From contig NZ_CP029151.1 of assembly GCF_003095655.1 (NCBI RefSeq), positions 1,115,001 through 1,179,000 of the forward strand: a DNA stretch of 64,000 bases. Direction: 5' to 3'. The first letter of the stretch is position 1, and the number at the start of each line of letters is the position of its first letter. Below are positions 14,876 to 24,648 of this stretch, one piece after another. This DNA comes from Dokdonia sp. Dokd-P16 (GTDB lineage: Bacteria > Bacteroidota > Bacteroidia > Flavobacteriales > Flavobacteriaceae). Position numbers and translations under genes: made by a program. The notes below the pieces were generated by a model. That model had not been told where the DNA came from. It did not search any database and saw only the letters and a program-made list of their open reading frames with translations.

Positions 14876-15748
14876 TTATTCTAACACAGTCTTAAGCTCC
14901 TTTCTATAATCTGAAGGGTTCTGGCCAGTGAAGGCTTTAAACTTTTTATTAAAGTGGGAGAAGTTATTAAAGCCGCTCTCATAGCACACTTGGGTAATAC
15001 TCATGGGTTGCTCCGCTAGGAGTCTAGATGCGTGCACGAGTCGATACTCATTTACAAACTGCGTAAATGTTTTATGAGTAATCTTTTTAAAATAGCGACA
15101 AAATGATGGAATGGTCAAGTTTGTAATATTTGCCATTTCTTCTAGAGGAATTTCTTCTTTAAAATGAGTTTTCACATAATTAAAAACCTCATTAATGCGG
15201 TTATTATCTTTTACATCAGAGAGTAATGAGAAGCCATCTGCATTTAATATTCTAAACTCTTTTGTGGTTGCCAGCTCATTTAATACAGTTATTTGAGTTA
15301 TGAGACGATTAAAATCTGATTGATCCTCCATCTCTTCCATCATTGCCCCTACTCTCTTTTTAGTCTCTCCAGAAAAAACAATCCCGCGTTGTGCTACTTG
15401 TAAAAGTCTTTTAATTGACGCCATTTCTGGAAGGTCAAAAAAAGTATCTCCTAGAAAATCTGTTTTCATGTGTATTACAGTCTCACTCTTATTACCCGTG
15501 AGTTCATCTGTAAAACCACAATGAGGTAAATTACTACCTACAAGAATAAGTGTACCCCATGTATAATAAGACAAGTTACTTCCCACCTGTCGTCTTCCTG
15601 TACCACCGTTTACATAAACTAGCTCAATCTCTGGGTGATAATGCCACAGACTGTTATCATTAATATGATGCTCATCAAACCGTTGATACGTAAATGAGTT
15701 TCCAAAATCTGGAGTAATAGATTCAAAAGTGGGTTTATGCAGAAGCAT
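14876..15748 (-). CDS. AraC-family transcriptional regulator
   Basis: A 290-residue regulator. It has an N-terminal cupin-like sensing domain (WHYHPEIELVYVNGGTGRRQVG, about 34-55) and a C-terminal double helix-turn-helix (about 190-287), including LEEMANITNLTIPSFCRYFKK and VCYESGFNNFSHFNKKFKAFTGQNPSDYRK. The ligand is probably a sugar or small metabolite, but nothing nearby identifies it. It converges with mutY and is divergent from the 15961 gene, which it could control. Confidence 0.9.
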   Translation of the reverse strand: MLLHKPTFESITPDFGNSFTYQRFDEHHINDNSLWHYHPEIELVYVNGGTGRRQVGSNLSYYTWGTLILVGSNLPHCGFTDELTGNKSETVIHMKTDFLGDTFFDLPEMASIKRLLQVAQRGIVFSGETKKRVGAMMEEMEDQSDFNRLITQITVLNELATTKEFRILNADGFSLLSDVKDNNRINEVFNYVKTHFKEEIPLEEMANITNLTIPSFCRYFKKITHKTFTQFVNEYRLVHASRLLAEQPMSITQVCYESGFNNFSHFNKKFKAFTGQNPSDYRKELKTVLE

Positions 15749-15960
15749 GGCCTTTTTTTTACAAATTTATAAATGACTACAAAATGAAAACTACATTAAT
15801 TTACCTTAAATGTGTTCTAAATTAACACACACACCCCTATTAACCATACTGTAGGTTAAAAATGAACATATTGCTGCACAATTAGCAGTGGTGATCCCTT
15901 AATAACCACCGTATGTTTGTACCATAATAAATAATTAATCAATTACTTAAATCAACAGTT

Positions 15961-16362
15961 ATGAAACAGACACTAAAATTTTCAGCAATTGCATTTTTAT
16001 TATTTACTGCTACTACAACATTTGCAGCTACTAGTGAGATGACACATTATGACGTACAACCTGAGCTTTTAATTAAGACTTCAAATCCAGGTGATAAAAT
16101 TAAAAAAGCGTCTAATGCAATAGACAAAGATGTTTTTACAGAAGGAACAGACATGGTATATGTGAGTTTTTCTAATCCAGAGTTACAACGTATCAAGCTA
16201 GAAGTGAGAGATGGACTTAACCGTATCGTTTACTCAAAAGAGATTGACGGAGAAGCTTCGGTAAGCAAGACTTTTAACTTTACAGGGGCTTACAAGGGAT
16301 ATTACACTATCCATATCGGAAACGAAAAAAAGAGCTTTAGCAAAGAGTTTGAAATACTATAA
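15961..16362 (+). CDS. Small secreted protein, unknown
   Basis: A 133-residue exported protein with a signal peptide (MKQTLKFSAIAFLLFTATTTFA). The C-terminal ~90 residues look like a beta-sandwich (VYVSFSNPELQRIKLEVRD, RIVYSKEIDGE, GYYTIHIGNEKKSFSKEFEI), similar in style to DUF3244-type or T9SS sorting-like domains of Bacteroidetes, but I cannot assign it. There are no cysteines. It stands alone with its own terminator, divergent from the AraC-type regulator. Confidence 0.7.
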   Translation: MKQTLKFSAIAFLLFTATTTFAATSEMTHYDVQPELLIKTSNPGDKIKKASNAIDKDVFTEGTDMVYVSFSNPELQRIKLEVRDGLNRIVYSKEIDGEASVSKTFNFTGAYKGYYTIHIGNEKKSFSKEFEIL

Positions 16363-16401
16363 AATACGTTTACTCGCAGTAAACAATTAGTATGCTTAGT
16401 T

Positions 16402-16435
16402 ATCCCTAGATGGTAGTTCGTCTAGGGATTTTTTT
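16402..16435 (+). terminator. Terminator after the 15961 gene
   Basis: The stem atccctaga/tctagggat is followed by seven T. Confidence 0.85.
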
Positions 16436-16571
16436 GTTTATTTATTTTCAGTAACAACCCCATTATCTCAAGAAAAGAACGTTTTTAGTAATAGTAGATA
16501 ATGGTAAATGAGAGCATATTTTCGCGAAAGCATAACACACTTGCATTGCTATATTTACTACATTTGAAATT

Positions 16572-17063
16572 ATGGCAGGAACAATCAATAAAGTGATCTT
16601 AATAGGTCACACGGGAGATGATGTAAAGATGAACTACTTTGAGGGTGGTAATTGTATAGGACGTTTTCCGCTGGCGACTAATGAGGAATACGTAAATCGC
16701 ACCACAGGTGAACGCGTAAGCAATACGGAGTGGCACAACATCGTAGTGCGCAATAAAGCTGCCGAAATTTGCGAGAAGTACCTCAAAAAAGGTGACAAAG
16801 TATATGTAGAAGGACGTCTAAAGACTCGTAAGTGGACAGACGATAAAGGAATGGACAGATACTCTACAGAGATCCAGTGCCAAGAGTTTACTTTTCTTAC
16901 TCCTAAAGGTGAAAACCAAGGGCAGTCACAAGGAGGTGGACAACAAGCACAACAACCTGTACAAGCAGCACGTCCTCAAGCACAACCTTACAACCCTAAC
17001 CAGCCGGCACAACCAGCACAGCCTTCTACAGACACTAGTGATGTAGATGATTTGCCATTTTAA
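16572..17063 (+). CDS. ssb: Single-stranded DNA-binding protein
   Basis: A 163-residue SSB. The N-terminal OB fold (NKVILIGHTGDDVKMNYF, then TEWHNIVVRNKAAEICEKYLKKGDKVYVEGRLKTRKW) runs to about 110. A Gln/Pro-rich linker and the acidic C-terminal tip DVDDLPF, which recruits repair proteins, follow. It sits in the conserved Flavobacteria order mutY-ssb-gldE-gldD and is 21 bp from gldE. Confidence 0.96.
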   Translation: MAGTINKVILIGHTGDDVKMNYFEGGNCIGRFPLATNEEYVNRTTGERVSNTEWHNIVVRNKAAEICEKYLKKGDKVYVEGRLKTRKWTDDKGMDRYSTEIQCQEFTFLTPKGENQGQSQGGGQQAQQPVQAARPQAQPYNPNQPAQPAQPSTDTSDVDDLPF

Positions 17064-17084
17064 TTTAACTAAACTATCAAACTT

Positions 17085-18407
17085 TTGGACCCTGATCCCG
17101 AACCCTTATTTATATTATTAATTAGTGTAGACCCCACTACTATCATAAGTATTGCAGTCCTTATAGTGTTACTCATGTGCTCTGCACTGATAAGTGGCGC
17201 CGAGGTTGCTTTTTTCTCACTATCACCTAGTGATCTTCTAGAAACAGAAGAGCAAGTCGCAGATAGAAAGATGCTCATTGTAAAAAAGCTTCTCACTAAA
17301 CCTAAAAAGCTTCTCGCAACAATTCTTGTTGCAAATAATGCCATCAATATTGCGATTGTACTGCTCTTTGCCAGTCTGGGCGAAGTAATATTTGCAAATA
17401 TCACAGCAGATATTTTTGGTATTCCACTACGTTTTTTGCTGGAAGTAGTGCTTATTACGTTCTTAATTTTACTTTTTGGTGAGATCCTTCCTAAGATTTA
17501 TGCAAACCGTAATAACAAGAAATTTGCAGCACTTGTAGCATATCCACTCCGTGTACTTGATGTGATTTTTACACCTTTAAGCAGCCCTATGCGCGCTGCA
17601 ACTTTATGGATACAAAGAAAACTAGGAGAGCAAAAAACTAGCTTTAATGTAGACCAGCTATCGCAAGCACTAGAACTTACAAGTGAAGAAGATACCACAA
17701 AAGAGGAGCAGAAGATTTTAAAGGGTATTGTTTCCTTTGGAAACACAGATACAAAGCAAGTGATGCGACCTCGAATGGATGTATTTGCACTCAATAAAGA
17801 GGATGATTATACATCTATTCTAAAACAAATTACAGAAAACGGCTTCTCTCGTATTCCTGTCTTTTCTGAAAGTATAGATACCATTGAGGGAATTCTATAT
17901 GTAAAAGACTTGCTTCCTCATCTTAACGAGAAAGAATTTGACTGGGCAAAGCTTATACGCGAACCGTATTTTGTCCCAGAAAACAAAAAGTTAGATGACC
18001 TTCTTGCAGAGTTTAAAGAAAAGAAAAACCACCTCGCCATCGTAGTAGATGAGTATGGTGGTACAAGCGGCTTGATTTCTCTAGAAGATATTATAGAAGA
18101 AATTGTAGGAGACATCGCAGATGAGTTTGATGATGAAAACATCATCTATTCTAAACTTGATGAGCACAATTGGATTTTTGACGGAAAAACATCTCTCAAA
18201 GATTTTTACCGTATCATAAAACTTGAAGAAACCACTATTTTTGAAAATAAAAAAGGTGAGGCCGAGACTATTGCTGGTTTTGTGCTAGAAGTCTCGGGAG
18301 GATTCCCACGCAAGAATGAGGTAATAATATATCAAGACTACACGTTTACCATAGAGGCACTTGACAAAAAACGTATTAAACAGATTAAATTCACTATAAA
18401 ATCGTGA
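17085..18407 (+). CDS. gldE: Gliding motility-associated protein GldE (CorC/HlyC type)
   Basis: A 440-residue membrane protein with a TTG start (DPDPEPLF). N-terminal transmembrane DUF21 segments (about 15-165) are followed by two CBS domains (about 215-330, with RPRMDVFALN and VVDEYGGTSGLISLEDIIEEIVGDI) and a C-terminal CorC_HlyC domain. The family resembles Mg/Co efflux proteins; with gldD directly downstream (4-bp overlap) it is the GldE of the gliding/type IX secretion set. Its exact role in gliding is not known. Confidence 0.93.
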   Translation: MDPDPEPLFILLISVDPTTIISIAVLIVLLMCSALISGAEVAFFSLSPSDLLETEEQVADRKMLIVKKLLTKPKKLLATILVANNAINIAIVLLFASLGEVIFANITADIFGIPLRFLLEVVLITFLILLFGEILPKIYANRNNKKFAALVAYPLRVLDVIFTPLSSPMRAATLWIQRKLGEQKTSFNVDQLSQALELTSEEDTTKEEQKILKGIVSFGNTDTKQVMRPRMDVFALNKEDDYTSILKQITENGFSRIPVFSESIDTIEGILYVKDLLPHLNEKEFDWAKLIREPYFVPENKKLDDLLAEFKEKKNHLAIVVDEYGGTSGLISLEDIIEEIVGDIADEFDDENIIYSKLDEHNWIFDGKTSLKDFYRIIKLEETTIFENKKGEAETIAGFVLEVSGGFPRKNEVIIYQDYTFTIEALDKKRIKQIKFTIKS

Positions 18408-18970
18408 GGTTTCCTGCATTCATAATATCAATTCTTACAGCTACTTTACTGGCATCTTGCGGTGGCGATACATTGCCTAAACCTAAGGGACAGCTCAGTT
18501 TATCATACCCTAGACCGTCATATACATTTACCGCATCAGATTGTGATTATAATTTTGACCTCAACTCACTAGGTAAAGTGCGCTATAAAGATAATTGCTC
18601 TGCTGTCATTGACTATCCATCGCTTAATGGGAGTGTATTCTTGACATATAGAGCAGTAAATAATAACATTAATGCATTACTCAATGACGCACAAAAGCTC
18701 ACTTATGAGCATGTGCGCAAGGCAGATGACATTATAGAAGAGAAGTATATAAACCAAGAGCAAGGCGCTTACGGGATGTTTTACGACATTAAAGGAGATG
18801 CAGCCTCGCAGTCACAGTTTTATATCACAGACAGCACCACACACTTTTTAACCGGATCTATTTACTTCAATACAAAGCCTAACTATGATAGTATTTATCC
18901 TGCGGCTATGTATCTTAAGAACGATATTAGGCACTTGATGGAAAGCATTAAGTGGAAAGAATCACAGTAG
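18404..18970 (+). CDS. gldD: Gliding motility lipoprotein GldD
   Basis: A 188-residue lipoprotein with a GTG start overlapping the gldE stop. The lipobox is LLASC (Cys19). The mature N-terminus GGDTLPKPKGQLSLSYPRP is characteristic of GldD. GldD is required for gliding in Flavobacterium johnsoniae; its molecular function is unknown. The overlap with gldE implies translational coupling. Confidence 0.93.
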   Translation: MRFPAFIISILTATLLASCGGDTLPKPKGQLSLSYPRPSYTFTASDCDYNFDLNSLGKVRYKDNCSAVIDYPSLNGSVFLTYRAVNNNINALLNDAQKLTYEHVRKADDIIEEKYINQEQGAYGMFYDIKGDAASQSQFYITDSTTHFLTGSIYFNTKPNYDSIYPAAMYLKNDIRHLMESIKWKESQ

Positions 18971-19052
18971 CCTTCTTTAGAGTTCGCTTTCGCGAAAACT
19001 TCTCATATTCCTAATAAGTTATTACCGAACTTTGCATTTCTAAATTCAAGCA

Positions 19053-19937
19053 ATGCCAAATAATTCACTCAAGTGGATATACCTTGTCGTACTATCCATT
19101 ATTTGGGGAAGTTCGTTTATCCTTATCAAAAAAGGGCTAGTAGGCCTAGAACCACTACAACTAGGAGCTTTACGAATCTTATTCTCCGCATTTGTTCTGT
19201 TACTATTTGGATGGAAAAGTTTGAAAAGCATAAATAAGTTAGCTTGGAAATGGATAGGAGTTTCTGCATTGCTAGGAACTGGTATACCCGTGTTTCTCTT
19301 CGCTTTTGCCGAAACTGAGATTGATAGCGCCGTAGTAGGAATTTTAAATTCTAGTGTACCACTACTTGCGTTTGTTTTTGGAATACTACTATTTGGAGCC
19401 AAATTTATCAAACAACAGTTCATAGGTGTTCTTTTAGGACTTATAGGCGCTGGGGCACTCATTTATATAGGTGCTCAAATAAATGAAGAGCAAAATTACT
19501 GGTACGCTTCACTAGTAATCATAGCATCATCCCTGTATGCGCTTAATGTAAATATTATAAAACGCCACCTTCAAGATGTAAGCGCACTAGCTATTGCTGC
19601 AGGAAACTTTGTTTTCTTAATCATACCTGCACTCATCATACTATTTTACTCAGATTTTTTTGAACTTCCTTTAACCACAGATACCACAATACAGCAATCC
19701 ATCGGCTACATTGTGCTGCTTTCTATTTTTGGGACTGCCATTGCAAAAGTGATGTTTAACAAGCTAGTACAGATAAGCAACCCAGTGTTTGCCTCCTCTG
19801 TAACCTACTTAATGCCTATTATTTCTGTGACTTGGGGATTACTAGATGGAGAAGCATTTACAAGTCTTCAGGTTATTGCTACACTGATTATCCTTACTGG
19901 CGTTTATATTGGGAATACGGGGAAAAGAAAGGTCTAA
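19053..19937 (+). CDS. EamA/DMT-superfamily transporter
   Basis: A 294-residue inner-membrane protein with ten predicted hydrophobic segments in two EamA repeats. The first repeat opens with WIYLVVLSIIWGSSFILIKKGL and the second starts near WYASLVIIASSLYALNVN. Family members export metabolites or amino acids; the substrate here is unknown. It is a single gene 82 bp after gldD, with a shortened genome palindrome between them. Confidence 0.88.
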   Translation: MPNNSLKWIYLVVLSIIWGSSFILIKKGLVGLEPLQLGALRILFSAFVLLLFGWKSLKSINKLAWKWIGVSALLGTGIPVFLFAFAETEIDSAVVGILNSSVPLLAFVFGILLFGAKFIKQQFIGVLLGLIGAGALIYIGAQINEEQNYWYASLVIIASSLYALNVNIIKRHLQDVSALAIAAGNFVFLIIPALIILFYSDFFELPLTTDTTIQQSIGYIVLLSIFGTAIAKVMFNKLVQISNPVFASSVTYLMPIISVTWGLLDGEAFTSLQVIATLIILTGVYIGNTGKRKV

Positions 19938-20002
19938 CTAAATCTGATTCGATTGAAATAAAAGCCTCTAGCTTTAAAAATCTCATAAAGATTACTAGCT
20001 AA

Positions 20003-20016
20003 CTTTCGCGAAAGCG
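20003..20016. repeat. Genome palindrome, shortened copy
   Basis: ctttcgcgaaagcg in the intergenic space between the convergent transporter and pckA genes. Confidence 0.8.
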
Positions 20017-20077
20017 CACAAAAAAAGGCGACTTACATTACTGCAAATCGCTTTCATCAACTAAACTATCTTTTCAA

Positions 20078-21691
20078 CTACCCTAATGGTGGTTGTCCAT
20101 TCATTATTTCTTCACTTGCATACTCTTCAAACTTCTTGAAGTTATCTTTAAAAGATCTCGCAAGCTTGTTTGCAGTGGCATAGTATCCTTCATCGTTATT
20201 CCAAGTTGCTCTAGGTGATAATACCTCTGTAGGTACTCCTGGGCATGTGCGTGGTTGCGCTAGTCCAAAAACAGAGTGTACATGGTAGTGATCATGAGAA
20301 GTCTCTTGTGGTAACTCTCCATTCATCGCTGCCTTGATCATAGCACGTGTGTACTTAAGTTTCATACGTGATCCTACTCCATAAGGTCCGCCAGTCCATC
20401 CAGTGTTTATAAGCCATACATTCACTCCAGATGCCTTCATTTTCTCACTAAGCATCTCTGCATATTTAGTAGGATGTAATGGCATAAATGGTGCTCCAAA
20501 ACAAGCCGAAAATGACGGTTGTGGCTCTGTAACTCCTGCTTCTGTTCCAGCAACCTTTGCAGTATACCCACTTATAAAGTGATAAGCAGCTTGACCTGGT
20601 GTTAATTTTGAGATAGGAGGCAATACTCCAAAAGCATCTGCTGTTAAGAAGAAAATGTTTTTAGGATTCTTCCCTACAGAAGGCTCTTGAATATTATCAA
20701 TGTGGTTAATAGGATAACTCACACGTGTATTTTGTGTGATAGAAGTATCTTCAAAAGCTACATTACCATTATCATCAAGAATTACATTCTCTAGTATTGC
20801 TCCTGGCTTGATAGCATTAAAGATATCTGGCTCATTTTCCTTAGACAGGTTAATCACCTTTGCATAGCAACCTCCTTCAAAGTTAAAGATGGTGTTTTCC
20901 TTAGTCCATCCGTGCTCATCATCTCCTATAAGCTTACGCTCAGGATCTGCCGAAAGTGTTGTTTTTCCAGTACCAGAAAGTCCAAAGAAAATTGCAGTCT
21001 CTCCATTATCCCCTACGTTTGCACTACAGTGCATAGGTAATGTTTCCTTCTCTACAGGAAGGATAAAGTTCAATGCAGAAAAGATTCCTTTCTTGATTTC
21101 ACCAGTATAACCAGTTCCACCTATAATGATTGTCTTTTCTGTAAATGAAAGAATTGCAAAGTTACTCTGGCGAGTCCCATCTACTTCAGGATCTGCTAGA
21201 AATCCAGGAGCATTAAGAATAGTCCACTCTGGATCAAATGTTTTAAGTTCTTCAACCGTAGGGCGAAGAAACATGTTATAAGCAAACATGTTTGACCAAG
21301 GATACTCGTTTATCACTCGTATATTTAGTCTGTAATTCTCATCTGCACAAGCATAACTGTCTCGCACGTAGATTTCTTTTTCAGAAAGATAGTTGGCTAC
21401 TTTTGCTTTTAATTTTGCAAAAGCTTCTTCACCAAATGGGAGGTTAATGTTACCCCACCAGACTTTATCTTCTGTCTTGGCATCTTTTACAATAAAGCGA
21501 TCTAAAGGTGATCGTCCTGTAAAAGTACCAGTGTTTACTGCTAGTGCGCCAGAGGACGCAGTAGTTCCCATATCATTTTCTACGCTTATTTCGTGTAGTT
21601 TCTCAGGGGAGAGTTGGTAGTTGATTTTGGCATTTTTGATGCCTAATTTTTCTAATGAAAGTGTCTTCGAAGCTAAGCTATCTGCGACCAT
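20078..21691 (-). CDS. pckA: Phosphoenolpyruvate carboxykinase (ATP)
   Basis: Converts oxaloacetate and ATP to phosphoenolpyruvate and CO2 in gluconeogenesis; in marine Flavobacteria it may also run in the anaplerotic direction. 537 residues, the usual length. Visible are the substrate region SGALAVNTGTFTGRSPLDRF, the P-loop GLSGTGKTTLSAD, the metal-binding GDDEHGW and FFLTADAFGVLPPIS, and a C-terminal adenine-binding region. It is a single gene on the minus strand. Confidence 0.97.
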   Translation of the reverse strand: MVADSLASKTLSLEKLGIKNAKINYQLSPEKLHEISVENDMGTTASSGALAVNTGTFTGRSPLDRFIVKDAKTEDKVWWGNINLPFGEEAFAKLKAKVANYLSEKEIYVRDSYACADENYRLNIRVINEYPWSNMFAYNMFLRPTVEELKTFDPEWTILNAPGFLADPEVDGTRQSNFAILSFTEKTIIIGGTGYTGEIKKGIFSALNFILPVEKETLPMHCSANVGDNGETAIFFGLSGTGKTTLSADPERKLIGDDEHGWTKENTIFNFEGGCYAKVINLSKENEPDIFNAIKPGAILENVILDDNGNVAFEDTSITQNTRVSYPINHIDNIQEPSVGKNPKNIFFLTADAFGVLPPISKLTPGQAAYHFISGYTAKVAGTEAGVTEPQPSFSACFGAPFMPLHPTKYAEMLSEKMKASGVNVWLINTGWTGGPYGVGSRMKLKYTRAMIKAAMNGELPQETSHDHYHVHSVFGLAQPRTCPGVPTEVLSPRATWNNDEGYYATANKLARSFKDNFKKFEEYASEEIMNGQPPLG

Positions 21692-21765
21692 AACAATGAG
21701 TTTTGTGTTGTTTTAGGTCACAAAAGTAGTAAGACTTTGCTCAGCACTATAACGTTTTCGCTGTT

Positions 21766-22146
21766 TTATTTGGATTTTATGAAATGTATAACTATCAGAA
21801 ACCAACTAACAATGAGCAAAGTCCCGCCTATTGGGGTGATAAGAGCGATTTTAGTAAAATCAAAAGATGTTAATTCATTGGTTGCCAGCCCGTATATAGA
21901 TCCTGAAAAGAATAAAATACCTAGCAATAGAAGCACCCATACTATTTTTTTCGTTTTTTCGCTTAAAGCGAAAACTGGAATAAGCAATAACAATAAGGCA
22001 TGATACATTTGATACTTTACTCCCGTCTCAAAAGTCGCAATCGCCGATGTGTCAAGCACTTTCTCGAGGCCATGAGCACCGAAAGCTCCTATAATAACTG
22101 CAGTAAGTCCAAAAATCCCACCTGTGAGTCTTAATTTTTTATCCAT
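21766..22146 (-). CDS. DUF423 family membrane protein
   Basis: A 126-residue protein with four hydrophobic segments and the family's GAFGAHGL motif (about 21-28), followed by TFETGVKYQMYHALLLLL. DUF423/YgdD-type proteins are small inner-membrane proteins of unknown function. It is encoded just upstream of pckA on the same strand but with a promoter-sized gap. Confidence 0.88.
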   Translation of the reverse strand: MDKKLRLTGGIFGLTAVIIGAFGAHGLEKVLDTSAIATFETGVKYQMYHALLLLLIPVFALSEKTKKIVWVLLLLGILFFSGSIYGLATNELTSFDFTKIALITPIGGTLLIVSWFLIVIHFIKSK

Positions 22147-22236
22147 GCTATTTGTTTAAGGCGTGGTCCAAAACCGTACTTTAGACCAACAGAATTCAAT
22201 TTGAACTCTCATACAAAATTACAAAACAAACTACCC

Positions 22237-23607
22237 ATGCGAAAGATTCTCGTTATAGGCGCTGGAAAATCCACGAGCCAACTCGTAAACTACCTACTCT
22301 CTAAATCTGACACCGAAGATCTACATATCACCGTGGGTGACATCTCCATAGAGAATGCTCAAAAACTCATCAATAATCACAATAATGCTACTGCACTACG
22401 CCTTGATGTATTTAACAAGGAAGAACGTGAGCAGGCTATTAAAGCAGCAACTATAGTAATCTCTATGCTTCCTGCACGTTTCCATATTGAGGTGGCTCGA
22501 GACTGCGTAACTTTTGAGAAGTCTATGGTAACCGCTTCTTATATTTCTGATGAGATGGAAGCGCTTGATGCTGCTGTAAAAGAAAAAGGTCTTGTATTTA
22601 TGAATGAGATAGGCCTAGACCCAGGTATAGATCACATGAGTGCCATGCAGGTAATAGACCGTATACGCGATAAAGGAGGAAAGATGATCCTGTTTGAATC
22701 TTTTACAGGTGGTCTCGTAGCTCCAGAAAGCGACACCAATCTATGGAATTATAAATTTACTTGGAACCCTCGTAACGTGGTTCTCGCAGGTCAAGGTGGC
22801 GCAGCCGAGTTTATTCAAGAGGGAACTTATAAGTATATTCCCTACCAACGACTTTTTAGACGTACAGAATTTTTACAGATAGAAGGTCACGGTCGTTTTG
22901 AAGGTTATGCAAATCGCAATTCGCTAAAGTATCGCTCTGTATATGGTCTTGATGACATCCCTACATTGTATCGCGGTACCATACGTCGAGTTGGCTTTTC
23001 TAGAGCTTGGCAAATGTTTGTACTCTTAGGTATGACAGATGATAGTTATCAACTAGAAAAGACGGAGCACATGAGCTACCGTGATTATGTAAATTTATTT
23101 CTACCCTACTCTCCTACAGATTCTGTAGAGTTAAAACTACGTCACTACCTAAAGATTGATCAAGATGATTTACTCTGGGACAAGCTTTTAGATCTTGATC
23201 TTTTTAATGCCAATAAAAAATTAGGACTTACAAACGCAACTCCTGCTCAAGCATTACAACGCATCCTAGAAGACAAATGGACACTCGCACCAGAAGATAA
23301 GGATATGATTGTGATGTATCATAAATTTGGCTACGAGCTTGACGGTAAGCGCAAGCAGATTGATGCAACCATGGTAAACATAGGAGAGGATCAAATAGAA
23401 ACAGCAATGGCAAGAACGGTAGGTTTGCCAGTAGCTATGGCAACCTTACGTATTCTTAATGGAGAGATTACTACACCTGGAGTACAACTACCTATTAAGA
23501 AAGAAGTGTACAAACCTATTCTTAAAGAACTAGAAGACTACGGCATTACCTTTAAGGAATACGAGGTAGACTATCTAGGTTATAATCCAGATAACGTAGG
23601 CGGATAA
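22237..23607 (+). CDS. Saccharopine dehydrogenase family protein
   Basis: An NAD(P)-dependent oxidoreductase of the LYS9-like saccharopine dehydrogenase family, 456 residues from the ATG at 22237 (MRKILVIGAGKSTSQLV); an upstream TTG at 22201 is less likely because the Rossmann GAGKST motif should be near the N-terminus. The conserved NEIGLDPGIDHMSAM segment (about 127-141) is the family's substrate-binding region. It probably cleaves saccharopine to glutamate and aminoadipate semialdehyde in lysine degradation. An Lrp/AsnC regulator lies just downstream. Confidence 0.9.
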   Translation: MRKILVIGAGKSTSQLVNYLLSKSDTEDLHITVGDISIENAQKLINNHNNATALRLDVFNKEEREQAIKAATIVISMLPARFHIEVARDCVTFEKSMVTASYISDEMEALDAAVKEKGLVFMNEIGLDPGIDHMSAMQVIDRIRDKGGKMILFESFTGGLVAPESDTNLWNYKFTWNPRNVVLAGQGGAAEFIQEGTYKYIPYQRLFRRTEFLQIEGHGRFEGYANRNSLKYRSVYGLDDIPTLYRGTIRRVGFSRAWQMFVLLGMTDDSYQLEKTEHMSYRDYVNLFLPYSPTDSVELKLRHYLKIDQDDLLWDKLLDLDLFNANKKLGLTNATPAQALQRILEDKWTLAPEDKDMIVMYHKFGYELDGKRKQIDATMVNIGEDQIETAMARTVGLPVAMATLRILNGEITTPGVQLPIKKEVYKPILKELEDYGITFKEYEVDYLGYNPDNVGG

Positions 23608-23679
23608 GCTTTTTAAAAATTAAATTACAGTTTCTAACTATTTACATATCTTGTAGTTTCAATATATAATCTTTTTGAG

Positions 23680-24150
23680 ATGAAAATAGTAAAAGACGAA
23701 CTTATTATAGACGGTATAGATAAGATAATCTTGCGCCAACTTATGGAAGATGCCCGTAAGCCTATTCTTGAGATTGCTCGTAAAGTAGGGATTTCTGGAG
23801 CTGCCATACACCAGCGTTTACGCAAGCTTGAGAAGTCTGGACTAATAACTGGCTCTAAGTTTATTATAGATCCAAAAGTATTAGGTTATCGCACGCAAGC
23901 ATTTATAGGTGTATACCTCGATAGAGCTGCCAATAATGCAAGAGCCGTACGACAACTTAAAGATATTCCCGAGGTGATAGAGTGTCATTACACTACTGGA
24001 AACTGGTCTGTACTTATCAAAATTCTGTGCAAAAACAATGAAGATTTAATGAATTTACTCAATAAAAAGATTCAAGCTATAGATGGTGTCTCTCGTACAG
24101 AAACCTTTATCTCACTTGATCAACAAATAGACAGACAGATTAAAATCTAA
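23680..24150 (+). CDS. Lrp/AsnC-family transcriptional regulator
   Basis: A 156-residue regulator. It has an N-terminal HTH (DKIILRQLMEDARKPILEIARKV, then SGAAIHQRLRKLEKSGLI) and a C-terminal RAM ligand-binding domain (about 75-150). Lrp/AsnC proteins sense amino acids. Its position 72 bp after a saccharopine dehydrogenase gene suggests lysine or a related compound as ligand, which is an inference. Confidence 0.92.
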   Translation: MKIVKDELIIDGIDKIILRQLMEDARKPILEIARKVGISGAAIHQRLRKLEKSGLITGSKFIIDPKVLGYRTQAFIGVYLDRAANNARAVRQLKDIPEVIECHYTTGNWSVLIKILCKNNEDLMNLLNKKIQAIDGVSRTETFISLDQQIDRQIKI

Positions 24151-24157
24151 CTTTTTA

Positions 24158-24173
24158 CGCTTTCGCGAAAGCG
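24158..24173. repeat. Genome palindrome, full copy
   Basis: CGCTTTCGCGAAAGCG, intergenic, 7 bp after the Lrp-type gene. Confidence 0.95.
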
Positions 24174-24205
24174 TACCACTACTATTAAAACCCAATATTT
24201 ATGCA

Positions 24206-24240
24206 TAAAAAAACCTCTCACTTGGAGAGGTTTTTCTTTT
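24206..24240. terminator. Bidirectional terminator
   Basis: The stem aaaacctctc/gagaggtttt, with A and T runs on the two sides, lies between the convergent Lrp and TM2 genes. Confidence 0.85.
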
Positions 24241-24253
24241 AACTAAGCTTTTG

Positions 24254-24598
24254 TTACAGCCCAGGATAACTACCCGTAAGGATCTCAATACCATCAATTA
24301 CCCAACCTACAACAAAGAAACCTGCTGTAAGAATAAATAAGATGTTCCAGCCTATTGGGCTTCCTAAGTACCATCTGTGTGCCGCAAAACCTCCTAAGAA
24401 TAACCATAATAAAATAGCTATCAGTTGGCGATCTGCTTCTACTGCTGCAGGTGAAGTAAGTACTTCTGCCTGATCATCCTCAGTAAGTGTTACTCCGTTT
24501 ACGGCAGCAACTGCTGTTCTCTGTACTGGAAATCCAGCATAGGTATTTGTAACGGCAAGCATTACAAACGCAAATAATAGTGTAATTTTGAGTCTCAT
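24254..24598 (-). CDS. TM2 domain-containing membrane protein
   Basis: A 114-residue protein with a signal-like N-terminus (MRLKITLLFAFVMLAVTNTYAG) and two C-terminal transmembrane segments forming a TM2 domain: LIAILLWLFLGGFAAHRWYLG and ILFILTAGFFVVGWVIDGIE. The domain occurs in many small bacterial membrane proteins; no function is known. It is encoded alone, divergent from the 24649 gene. Confidence 0.88.
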   Translation of the reverse strand: MRLKITLLFAFVMLAVTNTYAGFPVQRTAVAAVNGVTLTEDDQAEVLTSPAAVEADRQLIAILLWLFLGGFAAHRWYLGSPIGWNILFILTAGFFVVGWVIDGIEILTGSYPGL

Positions 24599-24648
24599 AG
24601 TTTGGTTTTGTTTTTATTAGACCTAACTAAATTACCTAAAAAACAGCT

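Noticed and set aside
20889-21620. Plus-strand frames opposite pckA
   Set aside because: Antisense shadows with no motifs; pckA is full length and well conserved.
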